Source of the DNA: Micromonospora tarapacensis
GTDB taxonomy: Bacteria; Actinomycetota; Actinomycetes; Mycobacteriales; Micromonosporaceae
DNA: 64,000 nt
Direction: 5' to 3'
Assembly: GCF_019697375.1 (NCBI RefSeq)
Contig: NZ_JAHCDI010000003.1
Coordinates: forward strand, 558,001 to 622,000
Translations under genes and position numbers: made by a program
Part shown: in pieces, positions 41,555 through 51,881 of the stretch
How the letters are laid out: each line of letters opens with the position of its first letter
Numbering within the stretch: the first letter of the stretch is position 1
The notes under the pieces: model-generated
Database searches by the model: none
What the model was told of the DNA's origin: nothing
The model's input: the letters and a program-made list of their open reading frames with translations, nothing else

Positions 41555-42653
41555 CGGGACTGCGTATCCCCCGGCCCCGGACCACCGCCGGCAAGGCCGC
41601 CGGTCTGGTCGGTGCGGCGCTGGGGTCGCCGCCGCCGGGCTGGCCGCCGGGGTGGCGACGGAACGGGCGCTGGTCCGCCGGCTCAAGGCGGACGCCGCCG
41701 ACCCGTACGCCGAGGAGGCGTTCGGCGAGCAGCGGCACGACGAGGCGTACCGGCTGGAGATGCCGGACGGCACGGACATCCACGTCGAGGTGGTCGAGCC
41801 GACCCGGCCGGTCGAGGGCAACCCGACCGTGCTGCTGGTGCACGGCTTCTGCCTGGACATGGGCACCTTCCACTTCCAGCGCAAGCTGCTGGCCGAGCGG
41901 GGCGAGCACCGGATCGTCGCGTACGACCAGCCCGGGCACGGCCGGTCGGGTCGGCTGGAGAGCGGCGACTACGACCTGATGGCGCTCGGGCACACGCTGC
42001 GCCGGGTGATCGACGAGGTCGCCCCGGAGGGGCCGCTGGTGCTGGTCGGTCACTCCATGGGCGGCATGACGATCATGGCCTTGGCGGAGCTGTACCCGGA
42101 GATGTTCGGTGACCGGGTGGTGGGCACGGTGCTGATGGCCACCTCGGGCGGGCTGCTGGCGGAGACGAAGCTGGTCGCGCCCGCCCTGCTCGGCCGGGTC
42201 GGTGCTCCGGTGCTCTACATGGCCGGCAACGTCACCCGGTACGGCGGCGCGGTGATCGATCGGGCCCGCCGCTCGACCAGCAACGTGGCCTGGCTGCTGA
42301 CCCGCAGGTACGGCTTCGGCACCAGCAACCCGAGTCCGGCCCTGGTGTCGTACGTGGAGGAGATGAACTCGCGTACCGCGGCCGACACCGTGACCCGCTA
42401 CCTGCGTACCCTCGCCACCCACTCCCGGTTTCCGGCGCTGGCCACGCTGGCGGGCACGCCGGTGCTGGTGATCGTCGGCGACAAGGACATGATCACACCG
42501 GCGACCCACTCGGAGGAGATCGTCCGGCGGCTGCCGCACGCCGAGTTCGTCAAGATCCCCGACAGCGGGCACGTGGTGATGTTGGAGCACGCCGACCAGG
42601 TCGACGCCGCGCTGGTCCGCTTCCTCGACAGCTGCGGGCGGAACGGGTCGTGA
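41551..42653 (+). CDS. Alpha/beta-hydrolase (frame broken by one missing base)
   Basis: After a short N-terminal segment (MTGLRIPRPRTTAGKAAGLV) the frame breaks at GGGG 41622-41625. One G restores GAALGVAAAGLAAGVATERA and a 367-residue protein. It has VLLVHGFCLDMGTFHFQRKL, nucleophile VLVGHSMGGMTIMALAEL, acid region VLVIVGDKDMITPATHSEEI and His at PDSGHVVMLEHADQV. The N-terminal Ala-rich helix may be a signal anchor. The position between alr and tsaE is conserved in actinobacteria, but the substrate is unknown. Confidence 0.82.
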
Positions 42654-43138
42654 GCCGGATCGTGCTACCGACCGTCGCGGACACGCACGCCTTCGGGCAG
42701 CGGCTGGCCGGGCTGCTGCGCGCCGGTGACCTGGTGCTGCTGACCGGCCCGCTGGGTGCCGGCAAGACCGCGCTGACCCGGGGGATCGGCGCCGGCCTGG
42801 GGGTGCTCGGTGACATCACCTCGCCGACGTTCGTGATCGCCCGGGTGCACCGCCCCGATCCGGTCGACGGGCGGCAGGTGGCGTTGGTGCACGCCGACGC
42901 GTACCGGTTGGGCGACGCGGGCAACCCCCGGGCCGAGATCGACGACCTCGACCTTGACGCGTCGGTCGACGACTCGGTGACCGTGGTCGAGTGGGGCGAA
43001 GGACTCGTCGAGCAACTGGCCGACGCCCATCTGCGGATCCGCCTGCATCGGCACGACGACGACACCCGGACGGCGGAGTTGGAGCCGGTCGGTGGCGACT
43101 GGGCGCAGCGCCTCGGGGCCCTCACCGCCCGGGGCTGA
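42650..43138 (+). CDS. tsaE: tRNA threonylcarbamoyladenosine biosynthesis ATPase TsaE
   Basis: A 162-residue P-loop ATPase (LLTGPLGAGKTALTRGIGAG) with the TsaE motifs ITSPTFVIARVH, LVHADAYRLGDAG and VVEWGEGLVEQL. It works with TsaB and TsaD to make t6A37 in ANN-decoding tRNAs. The GTG overlaps the hydrolase stop. Partners tsaB and tsaD lie 2.5 kb downstream, separated here by ung and a xylanase. Confidence 0.94.
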   Translation: MSRIVLPTVADTHAFGQRLAGLLRAGDLVLLTGPLGAGKTALTRGIGAGLGVLGDITSPTFVIARVHRPDPVDGRQVALVHADAYRLGDAGNPRAEIDDLDLDASVDDSVTVVEWGEGLVEQLADAHLRIRLHRHDDDTRTAELEPVGGDWAQRLGALTARG

Positions 43139-43198
43139 GCGCTGTCGCACCCGGTGCCTACAGTGCCCGCAGACGTTCCGACCGGTGAAAGGTTGCCG

Positions 43199-43900
43199 AT
43201 GCCCGACGACACCCCCGCTCCCGACCTGCTGGCGCTGCTCCCCGACGAGTGGCGGGCGGTGCTGGCGCCTCATCTCGACCCGGCCCGGATGTCCGCGTTG
43301 AGCGAGTTCGTCGCCGCGGAGTACGCCGCCGGCCCGGTCTTTCCGCCGGTGGAGGATCTCTTCTCGGCCTATCGGCTCTGCCCGCCGTCGGCCTGCCGGG
43401 TGCTGATCCTCGGGCAGGATCCCTACCACCGCTCCGGTCAGGCCCACGGGCTCAGCTTCAGCGTGCGCGAGGGTGTGTCGGTGCCGCCGTCGCTGCGCAA
43501 CGTCTTCAAGGAGCTGGGCGAGGATCTGGGCGTGCCGAAGCCGCGCAGTGGCAACCTCGACGGCTGGGCGGCGCAGGGCGTGCTGCTGCTCAACTCGGTG
43601 CTGACCGTGCGCCAGGGCACGCCCGGGTCACACGCCAACCGGGGCTGGGAGGAGTTCACCGACGCGACCATCCGGGCCCTCGACGCGCTGGACTCGCGGG
43701 TGGTGTTCCTGCTCTGGGGTGGCTATGCGCGCAAGAAGGCGGCGCTGGTCGGCAACCCGCAGCACGTGGTCCTGGAGGCGGGGCACCCCAGCCCGATGAA
43801 CCCGCGTGGTTTCCTCGGCAGCCGCCCGTTCAGCGCGGCCAACAAGGCGCTCGCCGACGCCGGCCTGCCCGCCATCGACTGGGAGCGCTCGGCCGGCTGA
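43199..43900 (+). CDS. ung: Uracil-DNA glycosylase (family 1)
   Basis: It removes uracil from DNA. The water-activating motif LILGQDPYHRSGQAHGLSFS, NVFKELGEDLGVPKP, GVLLLNSVLTV and the His motif LEAGHPSPMNPRGFLGSRPF are complete in a 233-residue chain. ATG 43199 has GAAAGG upstream; an in-frame ORF start at 43154 is less likely. Confidence 0.95.
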   Translation: MPDDTPAPDLLALLPDEWRAVLAPHLDPARMSALSEFVAAEYAAGPVFPPVEDLFSAYRLCPPSACRVLILGQDPYHRSGQAHGLSFSVREGVSVPPSLRNVFKELGEDLGVPKPRSGNLDGWAAQGVLLLNSVLTVRQGTPGSHANRGWEEFTDATIRALDALDSRVVFLLWGGYARKKAALVGNPQHVVLEAGHPSPMNPRGFLGSRPFSAANKALADAGLPAIDWERSAG

Positions 43901-45374
<1,474 letters not shown>

Positions 45375-45383
45375 TCCGTCGCT

Positions 45384-45413
45384 CGGGGCCAGGCTCTGAC
45401 GGGCCTGGCCCCG
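45384..45413 (+). terminator. Terminator after the xylanase gene
   Basis: Perfect 11-bp arms CGGGGCCAGGC / GCCTGGCCCCG with an eight-base loop, starting nine bases after the stop codon. The following about 230 bp up to the tsaB promoter show no gene. Confidence 0.75.
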
Positions 45414-45642
45414 TGCCTCCACGCTATGCCAGCCTGGTCGGCAGGGCTCCGTCACGGTGCGGTAAGCGATGTGACGGAGCCCTGCTCAGCACGACCGAGG
45501 GGCACGAGCGCCTCGGTCGCCGGGATCCAGGTGCGTTCGTCGTTCATGTCCTGACTACTCACCGTCATGGGCGCGGTGCGCGCGAGCGCTACGACCCGGC
45601 GGCGATGGCGGGCGGGCGTCCAAGGGCCAGGGGCGATGCGGC

Positions 45643-45648
45643 TAGGCT
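45643..45648 (+). promoter_or_regulatory. Leaderless-type -10 of tsaB
   Basis: TAGGCT lies eight bases before GTG 45657 without a ribosome-binding site. The start at 45657 gives the canonical TsaB N-terminus, so the box helps fix the start and suggests a leaderless mRNA. Confidence 0.55.
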
Positions 45649-45656
45649 GGTTCACC

Positions 45657-46334
45657 GTGCTCGTACTCGTGGTGGACAGCTCGACCCCGGCGGTGACCGC
45701 GGCGCTGGTCGAGGTCACCGCGAACGCGGTGGTCACTCGGGCGCAACGGTGCACGGTCGACGCCCGCGCCCACGGTGAACTGCTGGCCCCGCAGGTGGAG
45801 GCGGTGCTCGCCGACGCGGGCGCCCGCCCGGTCGACCTGGCCGCGATCGTCGCCGGGCTCGGCCCCGGCCCGTTCACCGGGCTGCGGGTGGGCCTGGTCA
45901 CCGCCGCCACCATGGGGCAGGTGCTCGACATTCCGGGGTACGGCGTCTGCTCGCTGGACGCCATCGGCCATCCGGCGGCGACCGGCGAGCCGGTGCTGGC
46001 GGCGAGCGACGCGCGGCGGCGGGAGATCTACTGGGCGGTCTACGACGGCGCGGGTGAACGTCTGGTCGGGCCGGAGGTCGGTGCGCCCGCGGCGGTCGCC
46101 GACCAGGCTCGGGCGCTGGGCGCGACCGCCGCGGTCGGTGACGGAGCCCACCGCTACGCCGACGTCCTGGGCCTGCCGCTGCGGGCCGAACCGCGGTACC
46201 CGGACGCGGGCGCGCTCGCCGGCCTGGCCGCCGAGCGGATCCGAGCCGGCGCGCCCGCTGATCCGTTGACCCCGCTCTACCTGCGCCGGCCGGACGCGGT
46301 GGCGGCGACCGCGCGCAAGCCGGTCCTGCCGTGA
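45657..46334 (+). CDS. tsaB: tRNA threonylcarbamoyladenosine biosynthesis protein TsaB
   Basis: An ASKHA-fold partner of TsaD. It starts VLVLVVDSSTPAVTAALVEV and carries IVAGLGPGPFTGLRVGLVTA, the family signature, and VLAASDARRREIYWAVYDG. It has 225 residues. The last codon overlaps the rimI GTG. Genes tsaB-rimI-tsaD form the standard actinobacterial operon. Confidence 0.93.
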   Translation: MLVLVVDSSTPAVTAALVEVTANAVVTRAQRCTVDARAHGELLAPQVEAVLADAGARPVDLAAIVAGLGPGPFTGLRVGLVTAATMGQVLDIPGYGVCSLDAIGHPAATGEPVLAASDARRREIYWAVYDGAGERLVGPEVGAPAAVADQARALGATAAVGDGAHRYADVLGLPLRAEPRYPDAGALAGLAAERIRAGAPADPLTPLYLRRPDAVAATARKPVLP

Positions 46335-46782
46335 GACCGGCGCATCCGGGCCGGTTCCGCTGGTGGCACATCGACGAGGTGCTGCCGATCGAGGCGGATC
46401 TCTTCGGCGCCGAGCAGTGGTCGGCGGCGATGTTCTGGAACGAGTTGTCCCACGGGCACTTCTACCGGGTGGCGACGGACGACGACGGCGCGGTGCTCGG
46501 CTACGCCGGGCTCGCCGTCGCGCCGCCCGGCGAGGCGTGGGTGCAGAACATCGCGGTCCGGCGGGACGCGCAGCGCCGGGGGTCGGGCGGCTGCTGCTGG
46601 AGGCGCTGCTCGCCGAGGCCGCCCGGCTCGGCGTACGTGCCGTGCTGCTGGAGGTCGCCGCGGACAACGCGGCGGCGCAGCGGCTCTACGCGACCTACGG
46701 GTTCGAGCCGATCGGCGTGCGGCGCGGCTACTACCAGCCGAGCAACACCGACGCGCTGGTGATGCAGCGCATCGAGGACTGA
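46331..46782 (+). CDS. rimI: Ribosomal-protein-alanine N-acetyltransferase RimI (frame broken by one missing base)
   Basis: A GNAT acetyltransferase of about 150 residues. The first frame gives [20 protein letters not shown] and [14 protein letters not shown]. After GGGGG 46578-46582 the second frame gives [40 protein letters not shown] and the C-terminal [15 protein letters not shown]. One G restores [13 protein letters not shown], the acetyl-CoA-binding loop. It stands between tsaB (overlap) and tsaD (7-base gap). Confidence 0.88.
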
Positions 46783-46789
46783 GACCACC

Positions 46790-47836
46790 ATGGCTGACGA
46801 ACCACTGATCCTCGGCATCGAGACCTCGTGCGACGAGACCGGCGTCGGCGTCGTACGCGGCCACACCCTGCTCGCCGACGCACTCGCATCCAGTGTGGAG
46901 CAGCATGCCCGGTTCGGCGGGGTGGTGCCCGAGGTGGCCAGCCGGGCACACCTGGAGGCCATCGTGCCGACCATGGAGCGGGCGCTGACCGAGGCCGGGG
47001 TGAGCCTCGCCGACGTCGACGCGATCGCGGTCACCGCCGGCCCCGGCCTGGCCGGTGCGCTGCTGGTCGGGGTGGCGGCGGCCAAGGGGTACGCGGTCGC
47101 CGCCGAGAAGCCCGTCTACGGCGTCAACCACCTGGCCGCGCACGTCGCCGTGGACACCCTGGAGCACGGTCCGCTGCCCGAGCCGGCGATCGCGATGCTG
47201 GTCTCCGGCGGGCACTCGTCCCTGCTCCTGGTCGACGACCTGGCCCGGGGGGTGACCCCGCTGGGCGCCACCATCGACGACGCGGCCGGCGAGGCGTTCG
47301 ACAAGGTCGCCCGGCTGCTCGGCCTGCCGTTCCCCGGCGGGCCGTACATCGACCGGGAGGCCCGTGCCGGAGACCCGGCGGCGATCGCCTTCCCGCGCGG
47401 GCTGACCGCGGCCAAGGACCTCGCCGCGCACCGCTACGACTTCTCCTTCTCCGGGCTGAAGACCGCGGTGGCGCGTTGGGTGGAGGCACGGCAGCGGGCC
47501 GGCGAGGCGGTCCCGGTGGCCGACGTCGCCGCGTCCTTCCAGGAGGCGGTCTGCGACGTGCTGGTCGGCAAGGCGTTGGAGGCCTGCCGCGCCAACGGCA
47601 TCGAAACCCTGGTGATCGGCGGGGGAGTGGCGGCCAACTCGCGGCTGCGTGCGATGGCCGAGCAGCGGGCCGCCCGGCACGGCATCCGGGTCCGGGTGCC
47701 CCGGCCCGGGCTCTGCACGGACAACGGCGCGATGGTGGCGGCGCTCGGCGCGCACCTGGTCGCCTCGGGCGTCGCGCCGAGCCGGCTCGACCTGCCCGCG
47801 GATTCGGCGATGCCGCTGACCACGGTCAGCGTCTGA
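46790..47836 (+). CDS. tsaD: tRNA N6-adenosine threonylcarbamoyltransferase TsaD
   Basis: The catalytic subunit for t6A formation. [17 protein letters not shown], the metal-binding [43 protein letters not shown] and [13 protein letters not shown] are complete. It has 348 residues, normal length. ATG 46790 is seven bases after rimI. Confidence 0.96.
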   Translation: MADEPLILGIETSCDETGVGVVRGHTLLADALASSVEQHARFGGVVPEVASRAHLEAIVPTMERALTEAGVSLADVDAIAVTAGPGLAGALLVGVAAAKGYAVAAEKPVYGVNHLAAHVAVDTLEHGPLPEPAIAMLVSGGHSSLLLVDDLARGVTPLGATIDDAAGEAFDKVARLLGLPFPGGPYIDREARAGDPAAIAFPRGLTAAKDLAAHRYDFSFSGLKTAVARWVEARQRAGEAVPVADVAASFQEAVCDVLVGKALEACRANGIETLVIGGGVAANSRLRAMAEQRAARHGIRVRVPRPGLCTDNGAMVAALGAHLVASGVAPSRLDLPADSAMPLTTVSV

Positions 47837-47850
47837 GGGAGGACGGCGAC

Positions 47851-48105
47851 GTGATCGTACGGATGTGGGAGGCACGGGCGGAGCCGTACGCGCTCGCCGA
47901 CCTGATCACCTGGGTCTGCGACACCGCGCTGCCCGAGTTCGAGCACGACCCACTGCACCTGTCCAGTGAGGTCTTCTCCTCCACCGACCATCGGGTGGTG
48001 GTGATCTCCAAGTGGCGCAGCGGCCCGCGGTCACTGCCCGATCCGCCGGTGATGCTGCTCGCCCGGCAGCCGCATTCGTGGGACTTCACCCAGGTCGACC
48101 GCTGA
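47851..48105 (+). CDS. Conserved hypothetical small protein
   Basis: An 84-residue protein with no recognised family. It reads VRMWEARAEPYALADLITWV at the start and ends LLARQPHSWDFTQVDR. GTG 47851 is backed by GAGGGAGGACG eight bases upstream and lies 15 bases after tsaD, so it is probably the last gene of the tsa operon. The composition is balanced, with Trp, Cys and several acidic residues, unlike a random shadow frame. Confidence 0.65.
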   Translation: MIVRMWEARAEPYALADLITWVCDTALPEFEHDPLHLSSEVFSSTDHRVVVISKWRSGPRSLPDPPVMLLARQPHSWDFTQVDR

Positions 48106-48128
48106 CCGGTCGACCGGGCCGTTCCGCA

Positions 48129-49769
48129 TCAGCGGATGGTCACCGTCGTGGTGGCGGTGGAGCGGTCGATCTCGCTGGTCCGGGCGGTGATGCGCAGCGT
48201 CCAGTCACCGGCCACCGGAAAGTGGATCTCCGCGCTGGCGTGATGCGGTTCCAGCGCGTCGACCTGGACGGTGATCGGCTCGATGCCGGCCGCCGGCAGG
48301 GCGGCCGTGACGGTCCACTCCGCCACCGGCAACTCCTTCGCCTGCGGGGTGTAGACGTAGGCGTGCAGGCTGTTCGCGGTGCCGGCCACCGCCGGGTAGA
48401 CGTCGAACTGGAGCGTGAACAGATCGGTGGTGAGCGACTGCGCGACACCCTCCCGGGTCACCCCGTCGGCCGCCGTGCCGGCGGTACGGCCGGGCGGGGT
48501 CTGCACCAGGATCGCCGTCAGCGCCAGCACCGCCGCCGTCGCGGCGAGTTCGAGCCCGGCCGCCCGGGTGACCCGCCGGGGTCGACCGGCGGCGACCTGC
48601 CGGCGGATCAGCCGCCGCTGCCCGGCCGCCACGCCCAGGATCCCGGCCAGCAGTGCCGCCTTGGCGCACAGAAGTTGGCCGTAGGTGCTGCCGAGCAGGG
48701 CCGAGGGCCGGCCGAGTTCGATCGCGGCCTGGCCCAGCCCGGCGGCCACCAGCCAGGCCACCGCGAGGGTGGCCAGCCGCGACCAGGCGGGCAGGATCCG
48801 GCCGAGAACCCGCTGGTGGGTGCCCCGGAGCAGGAAGACGGTGAGGGCGAGCAGACCGCCCAGCCAGACGGTCACCCCGGCGATGTGCACGGTGCCCAGC
48901 ACGATGCTCACCGGCGGCAGCGGTGAGGCGACCGGATGCCCGGCCAACGGCCAGGTGACCATCCCGGCAAGGCCCACCACCGCCAGCGCACCGCCACCCG
49001 CCCGGCCGGCGGTGCCGCGTACCGCCGCCGGCAGCAGGGCCGCGGCCAGGCCGACCAGGGCCAGCCGGACGGCCAGCAGCACGCCGATGTCGCTGTCCGC
49101 GACGGCGCGCAGGTCGGCCGGGGACAACTGCCCGAGCGGCGCGCCGACCACCTGGGCGGCCTGCCCGACCCAGGTGCCGAGCGTGCCGGCGGCGACCAGG
49201 CCGAGCCCGAACAGCGCCGTGGTCGTCGCGCCTCGGCGGGAGCGCCGGCGGGGCCACATGGTCGCGGCCAGCAGCGGCGGACCGACGGCCAGCAGCAGGC
49301 CCAGGTAACCGAGGTACTTCGCCGCCGGCACCAGTGTCCCGGCCGGGTTCTCGGATTCCGTCGGCGGCGTCGGCGGCGTTGCCGACGGCGCCCCGGCAGC
49401 GAAGGTGAAGCTGCCGGCGACCGGATGGCTGTCCGCCGAGATGACGCGGTAGCTGACCAGGTAGGTGCCGAGCGGGCGGTCTGCGGGCCGCAGCTCGATC
49501 CGCATGGTCCGGTCCCGGACCTCCGGCTCGCCGACGTTGATCCGCTTGCCGTCGGGCGCGAGCACCTGCACCCGGCCCGGCACCACGGCGACCGACTCGC
49601 TGAAGGTCACCAGCACCTCGCGCGGTGCGTAACCGAGCACCTCGTCGCGCAGCGGCGTGGTGGCCACCACGACGGCGTGCGCCGCCACCGGGCCGGCGGG
49701 GCCCAGGGCGGCGCACAGGGCGGCCAGGATCAGCCCGAGCAGGACGGCGGCTCGGGTTCGGGGAGCCAT
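48129..49769 (-). CDS. CopC-CopD fusion membrane protein (YcnJ-like copper protein)
   Basis: A 546-residue protein. A signal peptide ending in AHA exposes the mature N-terminal His (AAHAVVVATTPLRDEVLGYA), a CopC copper ligand. The CopC domain (VTFSESVAVVPGRVQVL, VSYRVISADSHPVAGSFTFA) spans residues about 30-130. About eight membrane segments of a CopD domain follow, then an extracytoplasmic beta domain at the C-terminus (TANSLHAYVYTPQAKEL). Relatives take part in copper uptake or tolerance. It follows the DUF4142 gene by 17 bases on the same strand. Confidence 0.85.
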   Translation of the reverse strand: MAPRTRAAVLLGLILAALCAALGPAGPVAAHAVVVATTPLRDEVLGYAPREVLVTFSESVAVVPGRVQVLAPDGKRINVGEPEVRDRTMRIELRPADRPLGTYLVSYRVISADSHPVAGSFTFAAGAPSATPPTPPTESENPAGTLVPAAKYLGYLGLLLAVGPPLLAATMWPRRRSRRGATTTALFGLGLVAAGTLGTWVGQAAQVVGAPLGQLSPADLRAVADSDIGVLLAVRLALVGLAAALLPAAVRGTAGRAGGGALAVVGLAGMVTWPLAGHPVASPLPPVSIVLGTVHIAGVTVWLGGLLALTVFLLRGTHQRVLGRILPAWSRLATLAVAWLVAAGLGQAAIELGRPSALLGSTYGQLLCAKAALLAGILGVAAGQRRLIRRQVAAGRPRRVTRAAGLELAATAAVLALTAILVQTPPGRTAGTAADGVTREGVAQSLTTDLFTLQFDVYPAVAGTANSLHAYVYTPQAKELPVAEWTVTAALPAAGIEPITVQVDALEPHHASAEIHFPVAGDWTLRITARTSEIDRSTATTTVTIR

Positions 49770-49786
49770 CGGTCTGAACGCCGGGG

Positions 49787-50524
49787 CTAGCTGCGACGGA
49801 ACATGCGGTACGTGAGGAAGCCGCCGGTGCCGAGCGCGCCGAGGAAGATCGCCCAGATGACGGTGTTGCTGACGCCGATCCCCGGGCCGGTGTTGGCCGA
49901 GGCGGCGGCGAGCAGGCCGTCGTTGCCCGGCGCGGGCAGCGCCGCGGGCGGCAACTCGGCCCAGCGGACCAACCCGGTGCTCTCCAGCATCGTCATGTGG
50001 TCGCCGACGAAGATGTTCGCCTCGTTGGCCAGGTCCCGGATAACGGGGTTGCGGGTGCTGGAGCGGACGGCGCCGATGACCGGGAAGATCTTGCCGTGGG
50101 CGACCCGGAGGCGGGTGACGAAGATCCGGTCGAAGCGGGCGCCGGTGGCGTCCTTCATCTCGGTCAGCCAGCCCTGCTGCTCCGCGGTGGGCGCGTTCGG
50201 GATGATCGCGCCGAGCTTGTTGGCGGCGTCCACGGTGATCCGGTCCAGTTCCTCGTGCTGCCGGGCGATCTCCGCACCGATCTCTCGCACGACCGGCGAC
50301 TGTCCCTTCTCGGCGGCCATCTGCCCGGCCGGCATCTCCCAGAGCCCGGCCAGCCGCACCCCGTCGAGCAGAGCCTGGTCGGCGGCGTTGAGTTGCTGAC
50401 CGGCCGGCGCGGCCAACGCCATGCCGGGCAGTACGACAAGGGCTGCGGCGATCGTGGTGAGCAGCACCGCCAAGCGACGGGACCGGTTGCCCTGCCGGCG
50501 ACGAGCGGAATCCAGCGGTGCCAT
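49787..50524 (-). CDS. DUF4142 secreted/membrane-anchored protein
   Basis: A 245-residue protein. A basic N-terminus and hydrophobic stretch (LAVLLTTIAAALVVLPGMAL) form a signal peptide. The central part is a four-helix, ferritin-like DUF4142 domain (ADQALLDGVRLAGLWEMPAG, ARQHEELDRITVDAANKLGA, NIFVGDHMTMLESTGLV). A C-terminal membrane anchor (IFLGALGTGGFLTYRMFRRS) ends in basic residues. The start at ATG 50524 has GGAGG upstream. It is likely cotranscribed with the CopC-CopD gene. Function unknown. Confidence 0.82.
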   Translation of the reverse strand: MAPLDSARRRQGNRSRRLAVLLTTIAAALVVLPGMALAAPAGQQLNAADQALLDGVRLAGLWEMPAGQMAAEKGQSPVVREIGAEIARQHEELDRITVDAANKLGAIIPNAPTAEQQGWLTEMKDATGARFDRIFVTRLRVAHGKIFPVIGAVRSSTRNPVIRDLANEANIFVGDHMTMLESTGLVRWAELPPAALPAPGNDGLLAAASANTGPGIGVSNTVIWAIFLGALGTGGFLTYRMFRRS

Positions 50525-50670
50525 GTCTGTGGCGCCTCCTCGGACGAGAGCCGATCGGTTGAGCGACGGGCGTCCGCCCCGTCGGCCGCCCGTCCGCACA
50601 CTGGTACGGATCGTCCGGCCGATAGGTTCACCCGTTGGTGAAACCGGCTCGCAGATCGCGGAGGCAGGGG

Positions 50671-51852
50671 TCAGCCGACGTCGAGCGGGTCGGCGAGCAA
50701 CCGGTCGAAGGCGAGTTCGGCGGCACCGACCAGGGGGGCGTCCTCGCCGAGCTTCGGCGTACGCAGCCGTACGTGTTCCAGGCAGGCGGGCAGGCCGTTG
50801 GAGTTGAGCCGGCTGCGCATCTGGGCGGCGGCGGCCAGGTAGAGGTCGCGCATGGTGCCGCCGAAGATGACCATCTCCGGGTTGAAGATGTTGACCAGGT
50901 TGGCCACGCCGAAGCCGAGCCAGTCGCCGGCCTGGCGGACCGCGGTCTGGGCCTGGGCGTCGCCGCGGTCGGCGGCGTCGATGACGGCCAGCATCGCCTC
51001 CCGGCCCCGGGCGTCGGAACGACCGGCGGCCCGGAGCAGCCCGTGCTCGCCGATCTCGGTCTCCCAGCAGCCCCGGTTGCCGCACTCGCAGCGTGCCCCG
51101 TTCCGGACCACCACCATGTGCCCGACCTCGCCGCTGTAGCCGCCGTGCCCGGTCAGCCGCCGCCCGCCGGCGATGATCCCGGCGCCCACGCCGACGTCGC
51201 CGTAGAGGTAGATGACGTTGTCGCAGCCGGCCGCCGCGCCGCGGGCGTGCTCGGCGAAGGCCGCCACGTCGGCCACGTTGCCGACGGTGACCGGCACGTC
51301 GACGCCGAGTTCGGCGCCGAGCGCCGTGCCGATCGGCTCGTCCACCCAACCGGTCGTCGGCCCCAGCCGGACCAGGCCGTCGTCGCGGCGCACCATGCCG
51401 CAGACCGCCACCCCGGCGCCGACGCAGACGGCCCCGTCCGGCAGCGCCTGCCGCATCTCCTTGACCGCGCCGGCCAGCAGCGGCGCGGCCTCCGTGGCGG
51501 TGAGACCGCGCGGCCGGTCCAGCTCCCGGCGGTCGAGCACCGCGCCGCCGAGTCCGACCCGGGCGGCCCGTAGCCGATCCACCTCGATGCTGTACGCGTA
51601 CGCGAACACCCGGTCCGACTCGGGCCGGACGACCAACGACGGTCGTCCGGCCCGGCCGGTTTCCCTCGGCGCCCCCTCAGTCACCAGGCCGGCCGCGGCG
51701 AGGTCGGCGGTGAGCGCGCCGATGGTGCTCCGGTTCAGCCCCAGCGTGGTGGTCAGCTCCGCGCGCGTGGTGGCGCCGTGCACGTGCACGTGGCGTAGCA
51801 GGGCGCCGAGATTCTGTCGACGGATCTCGTCCTGGCTCGGTCCTACGCGCAT
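50671..51852 (-). CDS. xylR: ROK-family transcriptional regulator, probable xylose repressor XylR
   Basis: A 393-residue ROK protein. The N-terminal winged helix (TTRAELTTTLGLNRSTIGAL, LTADLAAAGLVTEGAPR) precedes the sugar-kinase-like domain (NVIYLYGDVGVGAGIIAGGR, GYSGEVGHM) with the zinc motif CECGNRGCWETE. It lies 29 bases after xylH on the same strand, so the xyl operon encodes its own regulator. A palindrome matching known XylR operators lies upstream of xylF. Xylose as inducer is inferred. Confidence 0.82.
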   Translation of the reverse strand: MRVGPSQDEIRRQNLGALLRHVHVHGATTRAELTTTLGLNRSTIGALTADLAAAGLVTEGAPRETGRAGRPSLVVRPESDRVFAYAYSIEVDRLRAARVGLGGAVLDRRELDRPRGLTATEAAPLLAGAVKEMRQALPDGAVCVGAGVAVCGMVRRDDGLVRLGPTTGWVDEPIGTALGAELGVDVPVTVGNVADVAAFAEHARGAAAGCDNVIYLYGDVGVGAGIIAGGRRLTGHGGYSGEVGHMVVVRNGARCECGNRGCWETEIGEHGLLRAAGRSDARGREAMLAVIDAADRGDAQAQTAVRQAGDWLGFGVANLVNIFNPEMVIFGGTMRDLYLAAAAQMRSRLNSNGLPACLEHVRLRTPKLGEDAPLVGAAELAFDRLLADPLDVG

Positions 51853-51881
51853 CGGGGTGTGACTACTTTCGGTGGAGCGGG